Notes: generated by a model from the letters alone, not told the origin. A DNA stretch of 64,000 nucleotides from Pseudisothecium myosuroides (GCA_951799445.1 OX637290.1:34776987-34840986), one strand, 5' to 3'. Positions 1-10,582 are shown, numbered from the stretch's first letter. Numbers and translations are program-made.

Positions 1-537
1 ACCCTTGCAGCAAGGCTGCCTGGACATCGACGTGCAATACCGAGCGTTGATGAAGACGTTCGTGGCTCAGCTCCACAGCCCACTCAACCTTCACTTCAAT
101 CTGGCCTTGGAGAATCATCACGTGCAGTGCATGGACGCAAAAAAGGAGGAAAGAAGCGTTTCAGGAATAGGGATGAGAGGGCACAAAGGAATCCTAAACG
201 TGTAAACAAGGTTGTCCAACAATATAGCATGGAGGCAAGGTGTTCCACGCAAATTGTTGGTCAACCGAATAGAGAAGGGCCCAACATTGATGGAACCACC
301 GATGCAAGGAGGCTCACCAAGCGACTGGTGGCAACGGAAGTCCCGGGTGGTCAAGATATTGAAGTACGAAACCTTAACTCTGAGATTGAACGTGAGGTAC
401 GAAATGAACCAGTAACAAGAGAAGATGACGAGAACGAGAGCTCGGGGGACAATAGGAGCCCCTCAGAGTCGCATGAGGACACGGACCCTGACGCTGATGA
501 AGTACAAAGCGATTCCACTTACGGACCAAGGAACTAG
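1..537 (+). CDS. 3' part of an unknown coding exon, truncated by the window edge
   Basis: The frame is open from base 1 to a TAG at 535-537, so at least 178 residues are encoded and the 5' part lies outside the window. The product is hydrophilic: Pro/Ser/Gln-rich at first, then a basic stretch (GRKKGGKKRFRNRDER), then a strongly acidic tail rich in Glu, Asp and Ser. There is no membrane segment and no recognised domain. The composition looks like a disordered tail of a nuclear or transposon-encoded protein, but that is only an inference. The basic stretch could act as a nuclear localisation signal. An alternative is a chance open frame in a relatively GC-rich stretch; the length and the continuity from the window edge argue mildly against that. 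Confidence 0.35.
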   Translation, partial: TLAARLPGHRRAIPSVDEDVRGSAPQPTQPSLQSGLGESSRAVHGRKKGGKKRFRNRDERAQRNPKRVNKVVQQYSMEARCSTQIVGQPNREGPNIDGTTDARRLTKRLVATEVPGGQDIEVRNLNSEIEREVRNEPVTREDDENESSGDNRSPSESHEDTDPDADEVQSDSTYGPRN

Positions 538-1044
538 ATGTCTAGGCAATATAGTAGATAATAGTGTTTGAAGGATTTAGCTTATCTGTTTTGTAGTAAA
601 GATTTGCAGTTGAAGTTCATGAACTTTTAGCTTATTTGTAAGTAAAAGCTTCATTTTGAGTAATTAAATAGCTTATTTGTGAGAAGCCTGAAATTGACAG
701 GGGTTATACACGTTACTCCATTGAACTTCATATTTTTGAATATAACCAGCTATTAAATTTGACATTTGAAAAGCGGATCAGAAGACTTCAAATTGGTACA
801 TGAGTTTGAACACTCTTTAACTTCCACATTGGAATTTTTCAATCCATAAGTGATGTTGTTGCGTGTTCTTTTCCTATGTGATCTTTAACAAGTCCCCCTT
901 GAATTTGTACGATAACAATTTCCCTAAAATTCATAGAATTAAAAAAATGTTGACTTTTCTTATGAATTTGGAGCAAATCCATAAAACTAAAAGAAGGTTT
1001 TGGACATGTAGGGGTTAAGAGGGACCTATATCCGCGTAGCCCCT
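538..1044. other. AT-rich stretch without recognisable gene
   Basis: Probable 3' flank of the preceding open frame. It contains several copies of a loose phrase built on 'agcttatttgt'. No open frame longer than about 60 codons and no RNA gene was recognised. Confidence 0.5.
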
Positions 1045-1425
1045 AAAGGTAGACACAAGGTCGCCCTCTTAACCCGCGGTCGCCCCTTGAATCGGCAGCC
1101 GCACTTCAAATTACACGAGGTCGCCCTCAGACCCGCGGTCGCCCGTCTAAACCTCAATCCGCGATCGCCCTTGAACCCGAGGTCGCCCAAGGCGGTGGAC
1201 ACGAGGTCCCAAGGACCCGAAGTCGCCCAGCGTTTTTCACCCGATGTCGCCTAGAGGCCCCTAAACCCGTGGTCACCTCAGGACCCGAACTCGCCCTGTC
1301 GCCCTGTACCCGAGGTCGCCATCAAACCCGAAGTCGCCCCTCAACCTGGACTCGAGGTCACCCTGGAATTTGGACCCGATGTCGCCTTATCGTGACCTCC
1401 ACGCGCCCCCACCCGCAGTCGCTTA
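1045..1425. repeat. GC-rich array of a CCCGAGGTCGCCC-like motif
   Basis: About 17 imperfect copies of a 13-base phrase, consensus CCCGNGGTCGCCC, lie in about 370 bases. They are separated by short unequal spacers, so this is a cluster of one short motif rather than a strict tandem repeat. Variants read cccgaagtcgccc, cccgatgtcgcc, cccgtggtcacc and cccgaactcgccc. The stretch is far more GC- and CpG-rich than its surroundings. It overlaps a short open frame that is best explained as low-complexity repeat translation. Confidence 0.7.
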
Positions 1426-2281
1426 CGTCAGTTTCCACGTCAGATTTTGGAGCCTGCCACGTAGGCGAAAGCGAGTTACCGAGGGGTAAATTTTTTTACC
1501 CTTGTGCGACGAGGTGCGACGCCCATTCGTCATGTTGTCCTGTACGTCACGCGACGTCAGACGTCCAACACGACACCTAAACCCAAAAATGTGTCAGACA
1601 AGACAACCTTGGTTTTCATATTCTTGTTTTCCTATTCAATTTTTGCAAAGAAAGCTTGAATTTACACTCCATGAATACTGGTCTGAAAAGTCTTGGTCTT
1701 GGGTTGAGGGGCTAAGTGGTGTTTCGATCATTGCTGGATCCAGGTAATTTAGTAGTGAAGATTTGAGGAGAGGACTTGTCCCCGGAATCTGTCCGGATCC
1801 GTGTCCGAGAGTATTGAGGATTGGTTCTGTAAACTTTGTGTACTCGGAGGAAATTCTTTTTGCTGATGTTTCTTGGGAGTCTTCTGAGCGAGATAGCCAT
1901 TCCTAGGTTGGATGAGTCCTTGAGAGGAAGGGCAAACGCTAGCTGACGTTGTGGGAACATAGAAAGTAGAGTTAGTCTTATTAATGGAAAATAAAGAGGA
2001 AGTAAGGAGTAAAGGTACTTTTTTTTGGGTTTATCCAAGGGTATATTGAGGACCTTAACAAAATTAACCTTCCTTAGTAATAGGATAATATTATTTAGAT
2101 AAAGATGTTAACCGATGGATAAGGTTTCCTATCCTCTGCGATAACCGGAACCGGATTAGGATTCGGAATCATTCCCATAAACCGAGAACGAGTATGAGGA
2201 ATATCCGGAGAAGCAACGGAAACCCTTACCGGAAACTAGGCTAGCAGATGTAGGATCCAATGACCATACCGGGAGTTAGGG
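1426..2281. other. Gene-free stretch
   Basis: Mixed-composition DNA. Near 1420-1470 are three ACGT-core boxes (tacgtcag, ccacgtcag, gccacgtagg) directly after the GC-rich array, as can be seen in promoters. Short open frames on both strands lack domain-like content. Several GGATCC/CCGGA-rich words occur at 1780-2280. Nothing else is recognised. Confidence 0.35.
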
Positions 2282-2301
2282 CTGACCGTTTAAACGGTCA
2301 G
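2282..2301. repeat. Perfect 20-bp palindrome
   Basis: CTGACCGTTTAAACGGTCAG is perfectly self-complementary over all 20 bases; the flanking bases (g and a) do not extend it. It sits in a GC-richer segment that also has an open minus-strand frame (2372-2605) with Pro-rich content. It could be a dyad binding site or the centre of a small hairpin; there is no direct evidence for function. Confidence 0.7.
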
Positions 2302-3012
2302 ATTTATCCGCACACAGGAAGAAAACGGATACCCTAATCCGGCGGCAGCTAATTTGAGGAAAGTCCCAGGGTTAGAAACTCCCACTATCACTTGCGCATC
2401 TGAGTTTGGTTAAGTGTTTTTGAGCTGCTTGTAGATCTTCTTGCAGTTGAGAGCGTTTGAGGAGGATAGACAGGTTTCCGTTTCCAGGAGAGAGCGGAAG
2501 AGGAAGAGGATCCTTACCCAGTGGGAAACTACTAGGAATCCTCGGAAAGGGAGGCATTGCCTGAGTGTATTGGTTAGGTCCTTGAGCGATGAACATCATA
2601 TTCATTAAAATGGAAGTTTTCCATGGAAATGGGAGTTTAGAAGAGCACTATAAATCACAAATTCAAGATAATTTGATATAAAGAAATATAAAATTATCAA
2701 TCAAATGACATGCAAAACAGGTACAACACTGTAGAATCAAAAAAATCTCATGTAGTAATTCTGAAATGCTTAACACTTTATAGAAAATTATGCGCACTGC
2801 ATGTATACACATGTATACAGTAAACATGGAATGAGTAATCCATGTATTGCATCTATACTTCTATCATCGAATATATACGTGTGTTACATCTTTACAATTT
2901 GCGGATAACATCATCCACTCCTTATATGAATCTTGACATAATATGCAGATCTACAATTTGTATGACTTCCAAACAACCAATTATTTACGCTCTTCTACCC
3001 TATGAACAACAA
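2302..3012. other. Gene-free stretch with a possible minus-strand coding remnant
   Basis: A minus-strand frame at 2372-2605 (77 codons) translates to a Pro-, Gln- and Leu-rich peptide with no recognised domain. It could be a fragment of an old gag-like or host exon. The rest, to 3012, is AT-rich and featureless; it is the 3' flank of the phosphatase-like gene that follows on the minus strand. Confidence 0.3.
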
Positions 3013-5369
3013 CTATGAGTGGGTTTTGGATTTCAACTTGTCCATTGCCGCCAACATCTCTGGACCTCGACTATATCCTGTATTATTGGAACATGTTTGC
3101 TTTAGTGTTTGTTGCCTTTGCTCCTTCAAGGACTTTTCCTCCCAGGCATCCCACGGACGACGACCTAAATGATCTAGTTTTGGATTTCGGCCATGGGACT
3201 TGCACTGGTGTCTCCCAACCCCTAATGAAGTGCAACGAGGTAGAATACGTCGGAGGCCATTAGATGACGTAGGCCGCTCTTCAAAAGTACAACTTAAAGT
3301 TGCAGACTGTCGCAAACCATTTGTGCGGATGGCATTGGATGTGGCCAATGTGTTAGTGTCCTGCAAATGCAAATGAAATCAAAACATTAGAAACCAGCTT
3401 GCAACATCATTCACGCATTCTTAAAAAAAAAATTGATTTGTACATGAAAGGAAGAAAGCTCTATACCTGAGTTACACCTTCGTCATAGAGCTTTCTTTGC
3501 GTTCTTACATTCATTGCAGGGGAATCTTGAGGTGCAGTTACCATCTGCCGGCCTTTGAGTGGAGAAGGGGAGCTTACAAGCTGGGGACGCTTGCCTCCAT
3601 TAGGAGGACTATCTACAACCCCGTCATCCACAGGCATCATAGAAAAATCCATCATGGACTGTGCGGTGGCAGTTGAATACATGATGTGACCCAATCCGCC
3701 TTGGGATATGTCAAACTGTCCATAATTAGAGAAGGAATCAGCAGAAGCAACACACTTGTTGCCACAATCCTCAACACGGATTGAAGCATCACGCAAAGAA
3801 GCCTGGGCACAAACATAGAATCCGTTGTCAAAACAACGCTTGTTGAGGTTTATAATCACATGAACGTGGAAGACTATCATCATGTAAGGAAGTGGAGCAC
3901 TTGTATATGTGGACAGCTTGCGAAAGATGCACTGAACATGCATAAATTATAAACCTACTCCAAGTCAATCCCATACAATTGATTTGTAAAATCTCGGAAC
4001 CAATCGTGATCCCGAGACATGATAGTATAAGAAGCAAGTGTCATCTATTTTGACCTCCCTATGTTGGGGCCTCCTGGATTCTTCAAACATCACGGTGTGA
4101 TTAGAATTTTTGACATTGGACTCCAAGAAAATCCTATTTGAGGACTCCACTGCTTGTTTGAGCTCTTTGTACTCCGTTTGATCCTCTTCGTAAAAAAGGT
4201 GCAAACGCCCAAAAATATTGTCTCTTCGGAAGGACTCCAATTCCGATGGCCTGGCTGCATGCAAGCGTTGAATATATGGCAGGAGGTGGTCAATGAGAAT
4301 CCCATGCGTTTCTTCGTAGTCATCGTACGACCACGACTCAAACAGAATCACATTCTTAGGGTGATTTGTTACGTGTTTTGCTGGAGTGTCATCTACTATG
4401 ACCGTATTTTCAGGTGTGAAGACGGAATCGGGCATCTCAAACAGCCTCTCCAGTGGTTTGAGGAACAAATCCTTGTTTGTTCCCTTTACTTTGTAGGTTA
4501 CAGGCTTTGCATTTCTAAATCTGCACTTGAGGATGTCGCATTGCTCTTGCCCGAAGATATGCAAGGGGGGGTCTAAGCCTTTGAACAAGTAGCTTCAAAT
4601 TTCTCTGACCGTGGACCTCTTCATGGAACTCCAGATCAAGAGGTTAGCAATCTTCGATAACTCCCGGAGAACAATTAAACAATGGGGTCGAATTATGACT
4701 TTTTTTACACCAATGATGAACGTTTCTAAGCCCGGAAATAATTCCTCGGGTTCGACGTACCTGCTCTCCCTCATATTGTACCTCTTATCCTTACAGACGC
4801 AGAGTACTCCTTTCAAATCCAGGACGACATTGAGCCATTTCAATGCCCCCCCGGACGTGAATGGAGGGAGGACTTGGCCCTCCGCCTCACCACTCGGCAC
4901 GCATGCTTCATTGCTAGCCTGCTCAGGAATTACAGCAAAATGAGCAGACAGTTAAACGACTGCACTGTCCACCACATTTTGAGTACTAAAAACCAATCAA
5001 TCGAAAGAAGAAGGTAATCTTCCAAGAACCCAAAAACCACACTCAGGAAAGAAAGCCCCACAAACCTTTGCAAACAACAAACCTTCGCAAACGCTCCTAA
5101 AAGAAATGTATCAATGGCAAACCTGAAACTCACCTCACTTGTCTTTTGATTCTTCGGAGAAGACATGGACGCAATAGCCAGAGTCTCGGATGGAGGTATG
5201 TGCATCTCCAGAAGCGCATCGTCAGGAATTCCGTCCTCGACTTCCAGCTCGTTGGGATCATGAACGTCCTCAGAGTTCCGCACAGTAGGAGATGGCGGAT
5301 TGGTTGCATCTAAGTCTACCAAAGTATCGTTGTGCGATGGCAGTGACACCGTACACACATCCTTAGACC
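3013..5369 (-). pseudogene. FCP1/HAD-family phosphatase-like gene with an in-frame TGA
   Basis: Minus-strand gene read as at least four exons: about 5369-5134, 4918 to about 3972, 3802-3467 and 3363 or 3360-3013 (TAG stop at 3015-3013). Junctions 5134/4918 (GTGAGT...CAG) and 3467/3360 (GTATAG...CAG) keep frame 0. The donor of exon 2 is not certain and the true start is not seen. The exon 2 product resembles the NLI-interacting-factor/FCP1 homology domain (HAD superfamily, CTD-type Ser/Thr phosphatases): a first motif VLDLKGVLC, an IWSS motif, and a third motif TVIVDDTPAKHV followed by NPKNVILF-like residues. The family nucleophile block is DxDG(T/V); here the second Asp is replaced (DLKG), as happens in inactive relatives. 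A TGA at 4597-4595 interrupts the frame between the IWSS and third motifs while the domain continues in the same frame. Exons 3 and 4 encode unrecognised low-complexity residues. Probably a decayed or catalytically dead copy. Confidence 0.6.
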
Positions 5370-5533
5370 CTGCAACGGTTGCGATTGAACACAAACATAA
5401 TTTGTAAGAAGAAAAATATAATTATATTACATAGTCCCACAAAGAGGAAATTTTTTACATACAGTACACGAAACTCCAACGCTACACCTAACTGCCACTA
5501 ACTGAGAATAGAAACGGACAACAACGGAAGGAG

Positions 5534-5556
5534 TTTCAACTCAAGTCGAGTTGAAA
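5534..5556. repeat. AACTCG-type palindrome downstream of the ParB-like gene
   Basis: TTTCAACTC and GAGTTGAAA form perfect 9-base arms around a 5-base centre. It lies just past the TAG stop of the ParB/methyltransferase-like gene and belongs to the same palindrome family as the copies in its introns and upstream array. Confidence 0.7.
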
Positions 5557-6625
5557 TAGAGGCTGAGTAAATCACTAGGAACAACCTGGAAGATTACCAG
5601 TCACAGGGTCCTGTGATTGCTCGGCCTCTACTCCTTCCGCTGTCTCCTGAGTATCCACTGCATCCGCGGCAACATCGAGAGGTGATGGCGCGGAGTCCAC
5701 GATGTGAGCGGGGGAGGCTGGAGATGGCTGCGATGCCAAGAGCTTGGAGGCGGGGGTGTTGGCAGAGGGATTCGTTGACCCTGCCGGTTGCTGCCTCGCG
5801 CTGTCGGCCAACCCTTGCCTGATCATGAGCTGCGGTGCTGCCGTGTTTGGCTCCACCGTCTGAATCGGCCTGGCATTGAGGATAGCCTGAGTGATGCTGG
5901 GGAAGGACCTTTCAAGCATGGACACCATCATATCCGGTATTTTGTCCATCATCTTACTCATCATGTCCTGGGTTTCCACCCGCGCCTTCTTGTTTTCTTC
6001 CCGGTTCTCTTGCCGTGCCCTCTTGTTTTCTTCCTTTTGGGCCGCTATTAAGTCGATCATCCATTGCTTCTCAGGGACGACCGACTGCCTCTTCCGCTTT
6101 TGAGAAGGCCGTTTATTCGATGTTGGAGTTCGGTCGGGTCGAGAAGAGATTGGCGTGAGACTCTGGGGAGCCAAGGTACCCGACGACCTCCTCATCTCGC
6201 TGGATTTGTGAGTGGCATGCGATGCTCCAGCGCCTTCACCTGTGAGCTCCATGACAATCGCGGTCGCCGGATCAAACCACTCCTCCCCCTCAATAGGTTC
6301 CATTTGGAGGTCTTTGTCCCCCTCTTCCTCGTCATCATCGAGGTTCACAGTCTCTCTCTGAGAATCGTCTTGTTTGGCTTCCTCCTCGGCTGTCATCTTC
6401 CGCTTCCCCTTCCCTGAACTCGAGGACGCCTTCCCTAATTTTTTTGCGTGCTTCGCTTCGTCCACAAAGTAGCTGACATCCACAAAGTCAGCCTTGTCCA
6501 GGAACTCAGACTTCCTTGTCAAATTCTTGAACATGTCACACCTCTGGGCATTTCCGACGACGTAGTGGTCCAGGGATAGCATCTGCAAAAGAAAGGAAGA
6601 AGAATTAGCAAGTACATAAGTCTTG

Positions 6626-6649
6626 ATTCAACTCGATTCGAGATGAAAT
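6626..6649. repeat. AACTCG-type palindrome in intron 2
   Basis: ATTCAACTCG-ATT-CGAGATGAAAT: an imperfect member of the palindrome family, located in the intron between exons 2 and 3 of the ParB-like gene. Confidence 0.6.
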
Positions 6650-6700
6650 GCACTTGGAAAAAGGAAATGGAAAACTTATTTTAGTACAAGGAAAATGCCA

Positions 6701-6723
6701 ATTTAACTCGCATCGAGTTAAAT
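6701..6723. repeat. AACTCG-type palindrome in intron 2 (perfect arms)
   Basis: ATTTAACTCG and CGAGTTAAAT are perfect 10-base arms around CAT. Located in the same intron, 75 bases from the neighbouring copy. Confidence 0.75.
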
Positions 6724-6747
6724 CACCATTCCAAAATCAGGGATGCG

Positions 6748-6770
6748 ATTCAACTCGGCCCAAGTTGAAT
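6748..6770. repeat. AACTCG-type palindrome in intron 2
   Basis: ATTCAACTCGG and CCAAGTTGAAT arms with one CpG-to-CpA difference; third copy in this short intron. Its right arm ends about 25 bases from the splice donor. Confidence 0.65.
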
Positions 6771-8178
6771 TGACAAAAGAAGGATGACTACATACCCATG
6801 CAGCGCAGATGATTTTGCCTCCTCCAAAAACCAAGAGGACCTTCTCCCTCGGTGACGCGAACAAACCTAGCACCTGCAAATAAAAGTCCATGCGCAGCTC
6901 GTTGTTGTGAATCCGCCAGTCCACGTCCATACTTGACTTTGACTTGTGATACCTCCCTAGAATGTTTGCCTCATACTTCTTTGGGATTTTCTTCACTTTG
7001 GCGTTTTTCTTGATCAAAAAGACCAACTGCACTGACTCCTTGGCCTTCGCGCTCCTCTCACTAACATTGCCAAGACGCTCGAACGGCGAGGGGATATACT
7101 CTGCATAGTGGAGGGCGTACGTCTCACCGAACTTCGACGTCCGGATCTCCTGTAGGAGATCGACCTCCACGTCCTTCTCTCCACAAATCCAAAGCCAGAC
7201 CTGAGGGTCAGTTGGATTTGGCTCTTCATCTGCAGCCAAAACTTCCAGGAATGCTGCGTACCACAACTCTCCATCCTTGGAGGTTTCCTTGAATGTCACT
7301 CCAGGAATGTTGCAGAAGTCCAACACCGCGAGCTTGATGTCTGAGCTCGTGGCCTCATCCCAAACGTCCTTGTCCCAACTGCCAAGTACATTGTCCACCA
7401 TGTCGTATGGCCTATAGAATGCTCGCGAGATCGGCTTTGTGAATCTACCCTTACTCCCGAGGAAGATTTTGAAGAATTCTGCAGCATACGGAGACAGGTC
7501 GGCGATGCTCTTGTTCTTGTTTGACGGCAGCTTCGCCAAGGAAAAGAATTCCTCCGACGGTCCAAGCAGAAGAGTATTCTTTGTCGCCTTCGTGATGTTG
7601 TACATCCGCTTGAACGCCTTCCAGTTTTCCCTTTTGAACTTACCCTCGTTATTGTACAACTTTAGGTTATTCTTGAGGGCATGGATTTGCTTTCAAACAA
7701 TCTGCTTTCGCTTACAACTCTCCAGCCAATCGGTGACGGAGTAGCAATCAGGAAGGACGGACTTCACACTCTTCATAGTGACCTTCGGGTGCGTGAGTTC
7801 CCTGTTCGGTGTTCTGCCCAGAAGATGCAGGGCTAGCCTCTTGAAATCGTTTTCAAAGAGATTCCCGAGGGACTTGAAGAACTCTCGTGTGAGTACGCCA
7901 TCCCTCTCCTGATTCCACTTGTCTATTTGATTGAATTTCAGAAGCGTCTCTGGATCAGTGAGTTCTCCTTGGATGTGGGCAGATATAACCTCAGCCCACA
8001 GATCATAGATCTCTTTTGGAGCAGTGATTATCTTAAGCTCGTTGTGGATGTCCATTTTCTTCTTGGCGTCCGCCGACCTCTGCGACTTCTTCACGTCAAT
8101 CATGGCGAATCGCAGCCTGATTGCATCCGCAAAGTCCTGCAAGCAATTGCATCATTCACTTGTTCAGATTTGCGAGGA

Positions 8179-8274
8179 ATTCAACTCGAGCCGAGTTAAC
8201 AAGCAGGATGAGACTACACAGACATACATGTGAGGGTTACGATCATGTCAAACAACTCGACTCGAGTTGATTTG
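8179..8274. repeat. Pair of AACTCG-type palindromes in intron 1
   Basis: Two copies (8179-8200 and 8249-8274) centred about 70 bases apart in the intron between exons 1 and 2 of the ParB-like gene. The second core, AACTCGACTCGAGTT, is perfectly palindromic around its central C. Confidence 0.7.
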
Positions 8275-9923
8275 CGGTTCCTACCTTGTACTTTCTGCTG
8301 GCCAGCACTTCCATCGGAGTCTTTCGTTGCTTCTCCGTCACCTTCCCGACCTCCGCTGGTTCTTTGTCTGGGGGGGGGGCAATCCATCTTCTCCCACACA
8401 TACCTCGATCCAATAATGTTGGTTGCCCACGTGGGATTGAAGTTGTGGAAGTGGTTCACCCGGTTGTAGTACGCGGAAATCTTGCGAATGATGTGATCGT
8501 TCTTGTTCCATAAGACAAAGCACTCCCACGCTTTGAAATGCTCCGCCTTCTCTTGTAAGTTCGGTAACTTCTGGATTCTCTTCGAGGCCTCCACTGTGTG
8601 TTGGCCATTCACCATCCAGAACTTCCCGTTCATCACCTCCTCGAAAGTCTCTGGTTTCTCTGTGACCCCCTGTAGTATGACGCAGAGCGTCATTTTCTTC
8701 TCTGGATTAGGCATGTTGAGCAGGAAGTTCATGGCTTTCTTCACCCCAAGCTCCTTCAAGCCCCAAATGTTTAGATGTTTGGGTGGAGTCTCCAGTTGCT
8801 CAATAGGGATCACAAATTTCTTATTGTAGGAGCGAATGTACGAGTCGGTACACTCGGCCCAATACTCCGTGTGTGTCCTTGTGCACTCCTCGTAATTGAT
8901 TTCATGGACTCCCGCCCCGATGTCTCGCGAGATGTTTGTGACCTCTAATATTATGCTTTCTTTAGGAGGAGCCACCTTCTCTGCCGATGCTGCAGCTTTT
9001 TTCCCACCCTTCTTTGCAGGTGGAGGCGGAGTGCTGGACGGGTTCCCTCTGGAGAATCTGTCAGTCACCTTCAGCCGGGTGTGGCTTTTTCCAGTCTCTG
9101 GTGTTCTCTGGGGCAGGGAACCTTGGCTTGCTCTTTGACTGGTCACAGTGATCGGCCGCATGTACTTTGCCTTGTGCAGAATTTTCAAGGTCATATGGTC
9201 AAATCCCTGCTTCAGGTTTATTAGCCTGGATAGCAGCGCTTGAGGAGACAGCGCGGCTCCATTTGTTCCTTGCCACCTCTTTGCATCGATGTGGTTGTAC
9301 AGATTTTGGAGCAGCTCGCTGTAGTCCGTGTCCTTGAGACTTCCGCAGTACGCACTGATGCTGAAAATTGTTTTCCTGGTGTCCACCACGTACGAGAACA
9401 TGTAGGGCTCCTTCTGGTCGGGGTCGACAGTTTCACAGGTGACGAATAGCGTTTCGTCTCTGCCATGGCTGAACTCCGTGACTGTCTCCGTGAGGGAGAC
9501 TGGTAGGTTTATTGGGGAATTGGCGTACTTTGTCCGGAAGCTTAGATTGGTTGTCGTTGGAACCAGTGTCAGTGTCCAATACTCCACCTGCTCTGGCTCC
9601 TTCCACTCCCAGCAATCTCCTAGCACCTTCTTGTCTCCAACTTCTTCCACTTGTTGGGAAGCAATTGTGTACCGCTTGAAGAAGGCCTCCAACTTCTTGA
9701 CTTGATTTTCCATTTCCTGCATGGTGTCAGACTGTGAGCTTCTTTCTTGGATCTGGTGTATTGTTTGTCATCCTCAGTGCGTTTTATCTCGACCCATGTT
9801 GAATTGCAGTGTTTAACCATATTGAGCGGATGGTTTCCTTTTAATATCTTTGTCTAAGGTTTAGTTCTACCTGTACTTATGGTTTTTGAATCTAGACTTG
9901 ACCTTACTTGATGTTGTTTGGCA

Positions 9924-10577
9924 CTGCAATTTAACTCGACCCGAGTTGAATTGCAGCGTCTTCACGGACCCGTCCCTATTTTTGGTTTCCTAGGATAGCG
10001 ACGTCAATGATCATGCAGTTCAATTTTGGTCTAGTTTAATTGCCGCGTCCTGGTGGTCCCTTCCGTTATTTGGTTCGGGAGGACGACGTGTTCAATAAAT
10101 TTGCCATTTAACTCGACCCGAGTTGAATTGCGGGTCCTTTGTTGTGTTTGCATATTCCGTGTCTTTGTGGTTGACAAATGTGATGTCCCTGCACTTCAAC
10201 TCGGGCCGAGTTAAAATGCGGGTCCTCTGTAGTATTAGATGTATTTCTTCGTTCGAAGAGGGTTGTTGTATGCGGGCCTGCAATTCAACTCGACTCGAGT
10301 TAAATTGCAGGTCCTTTGTAGTACAGGGCTGGTGGGTTTTTTGTTTTGATGAAGGCTTTTGTATTCATGCCTATAATTCAACTCGGGTCGAGTTGAATTG
10401 CAGGCGCTGTGTAGTACTACATGTGTTCTTCTTTTCTAAGAGGGTTCTGATATACGGGCCTGCTATTCAACTCGACCCGAGTTGAATTGTAGTACTCGTG
10501 TGAAAAATTCTCTGTCTGGGGCTTTGTGGGTGATCGAGGTGAATTGGCAGTTCAACTCGGGCCGAGTTAAATGGTAG
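9924..10577. repeat. Tandem array of about eight palindromes, 86-93 bp period
   Basis: Palindromes centred near 9940, 10029 (degenerate), 10118, 10204, 10294, 10387, 10478 and 10564. Each has the core AACTCG-N3-CGAGTT inside longer arms; the best copies (9924-9956, 10278-10310) extend to CTGCAATT...AATTGCAG, about 33 bases with one arm mismatch. The centre N3 varies (ACC, GGC, ACT, GGT) while the arms are kept. Spacers share a phrase like gcgggtcctttgtagta, so the unit is a ~90-bp repeat. The array lies upstream of the ATG of the minus-strand ParB-like gene and ends 8 bases before the CACTA transposon. Confidence 0.85.
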
Positions 10578-10582
10578 GGCCC

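Larger units (their letters stand above)
5575..9722 (-). pseudogene. ParB-like plus DNA-methyltransferase-like multi-exon gene with one in-frame TGA
   Basis: Minus-strand gene in three exons: about 9722-8285, 8136-6796 and 6582-5575 (TAG stop). The 6796/6582 junction (GTATGT...TTTTGCAG) is frame-0 and clean. The 8285/8136 junction is unresolved: the best donor (AAG-GTAGGA) gives the wrong phase, while AAA-GTACAA keeps frame. Exon 1 starts with a coiled-coil-like segment; near residue 366 it has FWMVNGQHTVEASKRI, which resembles the ParB/sulfiredoxin-fold motif (dGxHRxxA), with Thr where Arg is usual. The exon 2/3 boundary encodes FASPREKVLLVFGGGKII, then CAAW joined to MLSLDHYVVGN. This matches in shape the end of N4/N6 DNA methyltransferases (pGd-VLDxFxGSGTT-xxAA-xgR), but no DPPY/NPPY catalytic motif was seen. 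Exon 3 continues as a charged, coiled-coil and Pro/Ser-rich tail. A TGA at 7695-7693 splits exon 2 in frame. An upstream in-frame stop supports the ATG at 9722. Fold assignments are inference. Confidence 0.5.

Noticed and set aside
8230..9705. Several plus-strand frames opposite the ParB-like gene
   Set aside because: Shadows of the minus-strand coding exon with no domain content.
9924..10577. CRISPR array
   Set aside because: Repeats are palindromic units of a ~90-bp tandem repeat with similar spacers, not short identical repeats with unique spacers, and the context is eukaryotic.
5575..10577. Bacterial parABS locus or contamination
   Set aside because: The gene has GT-AG introns and no ParA gene or operon structure is present.
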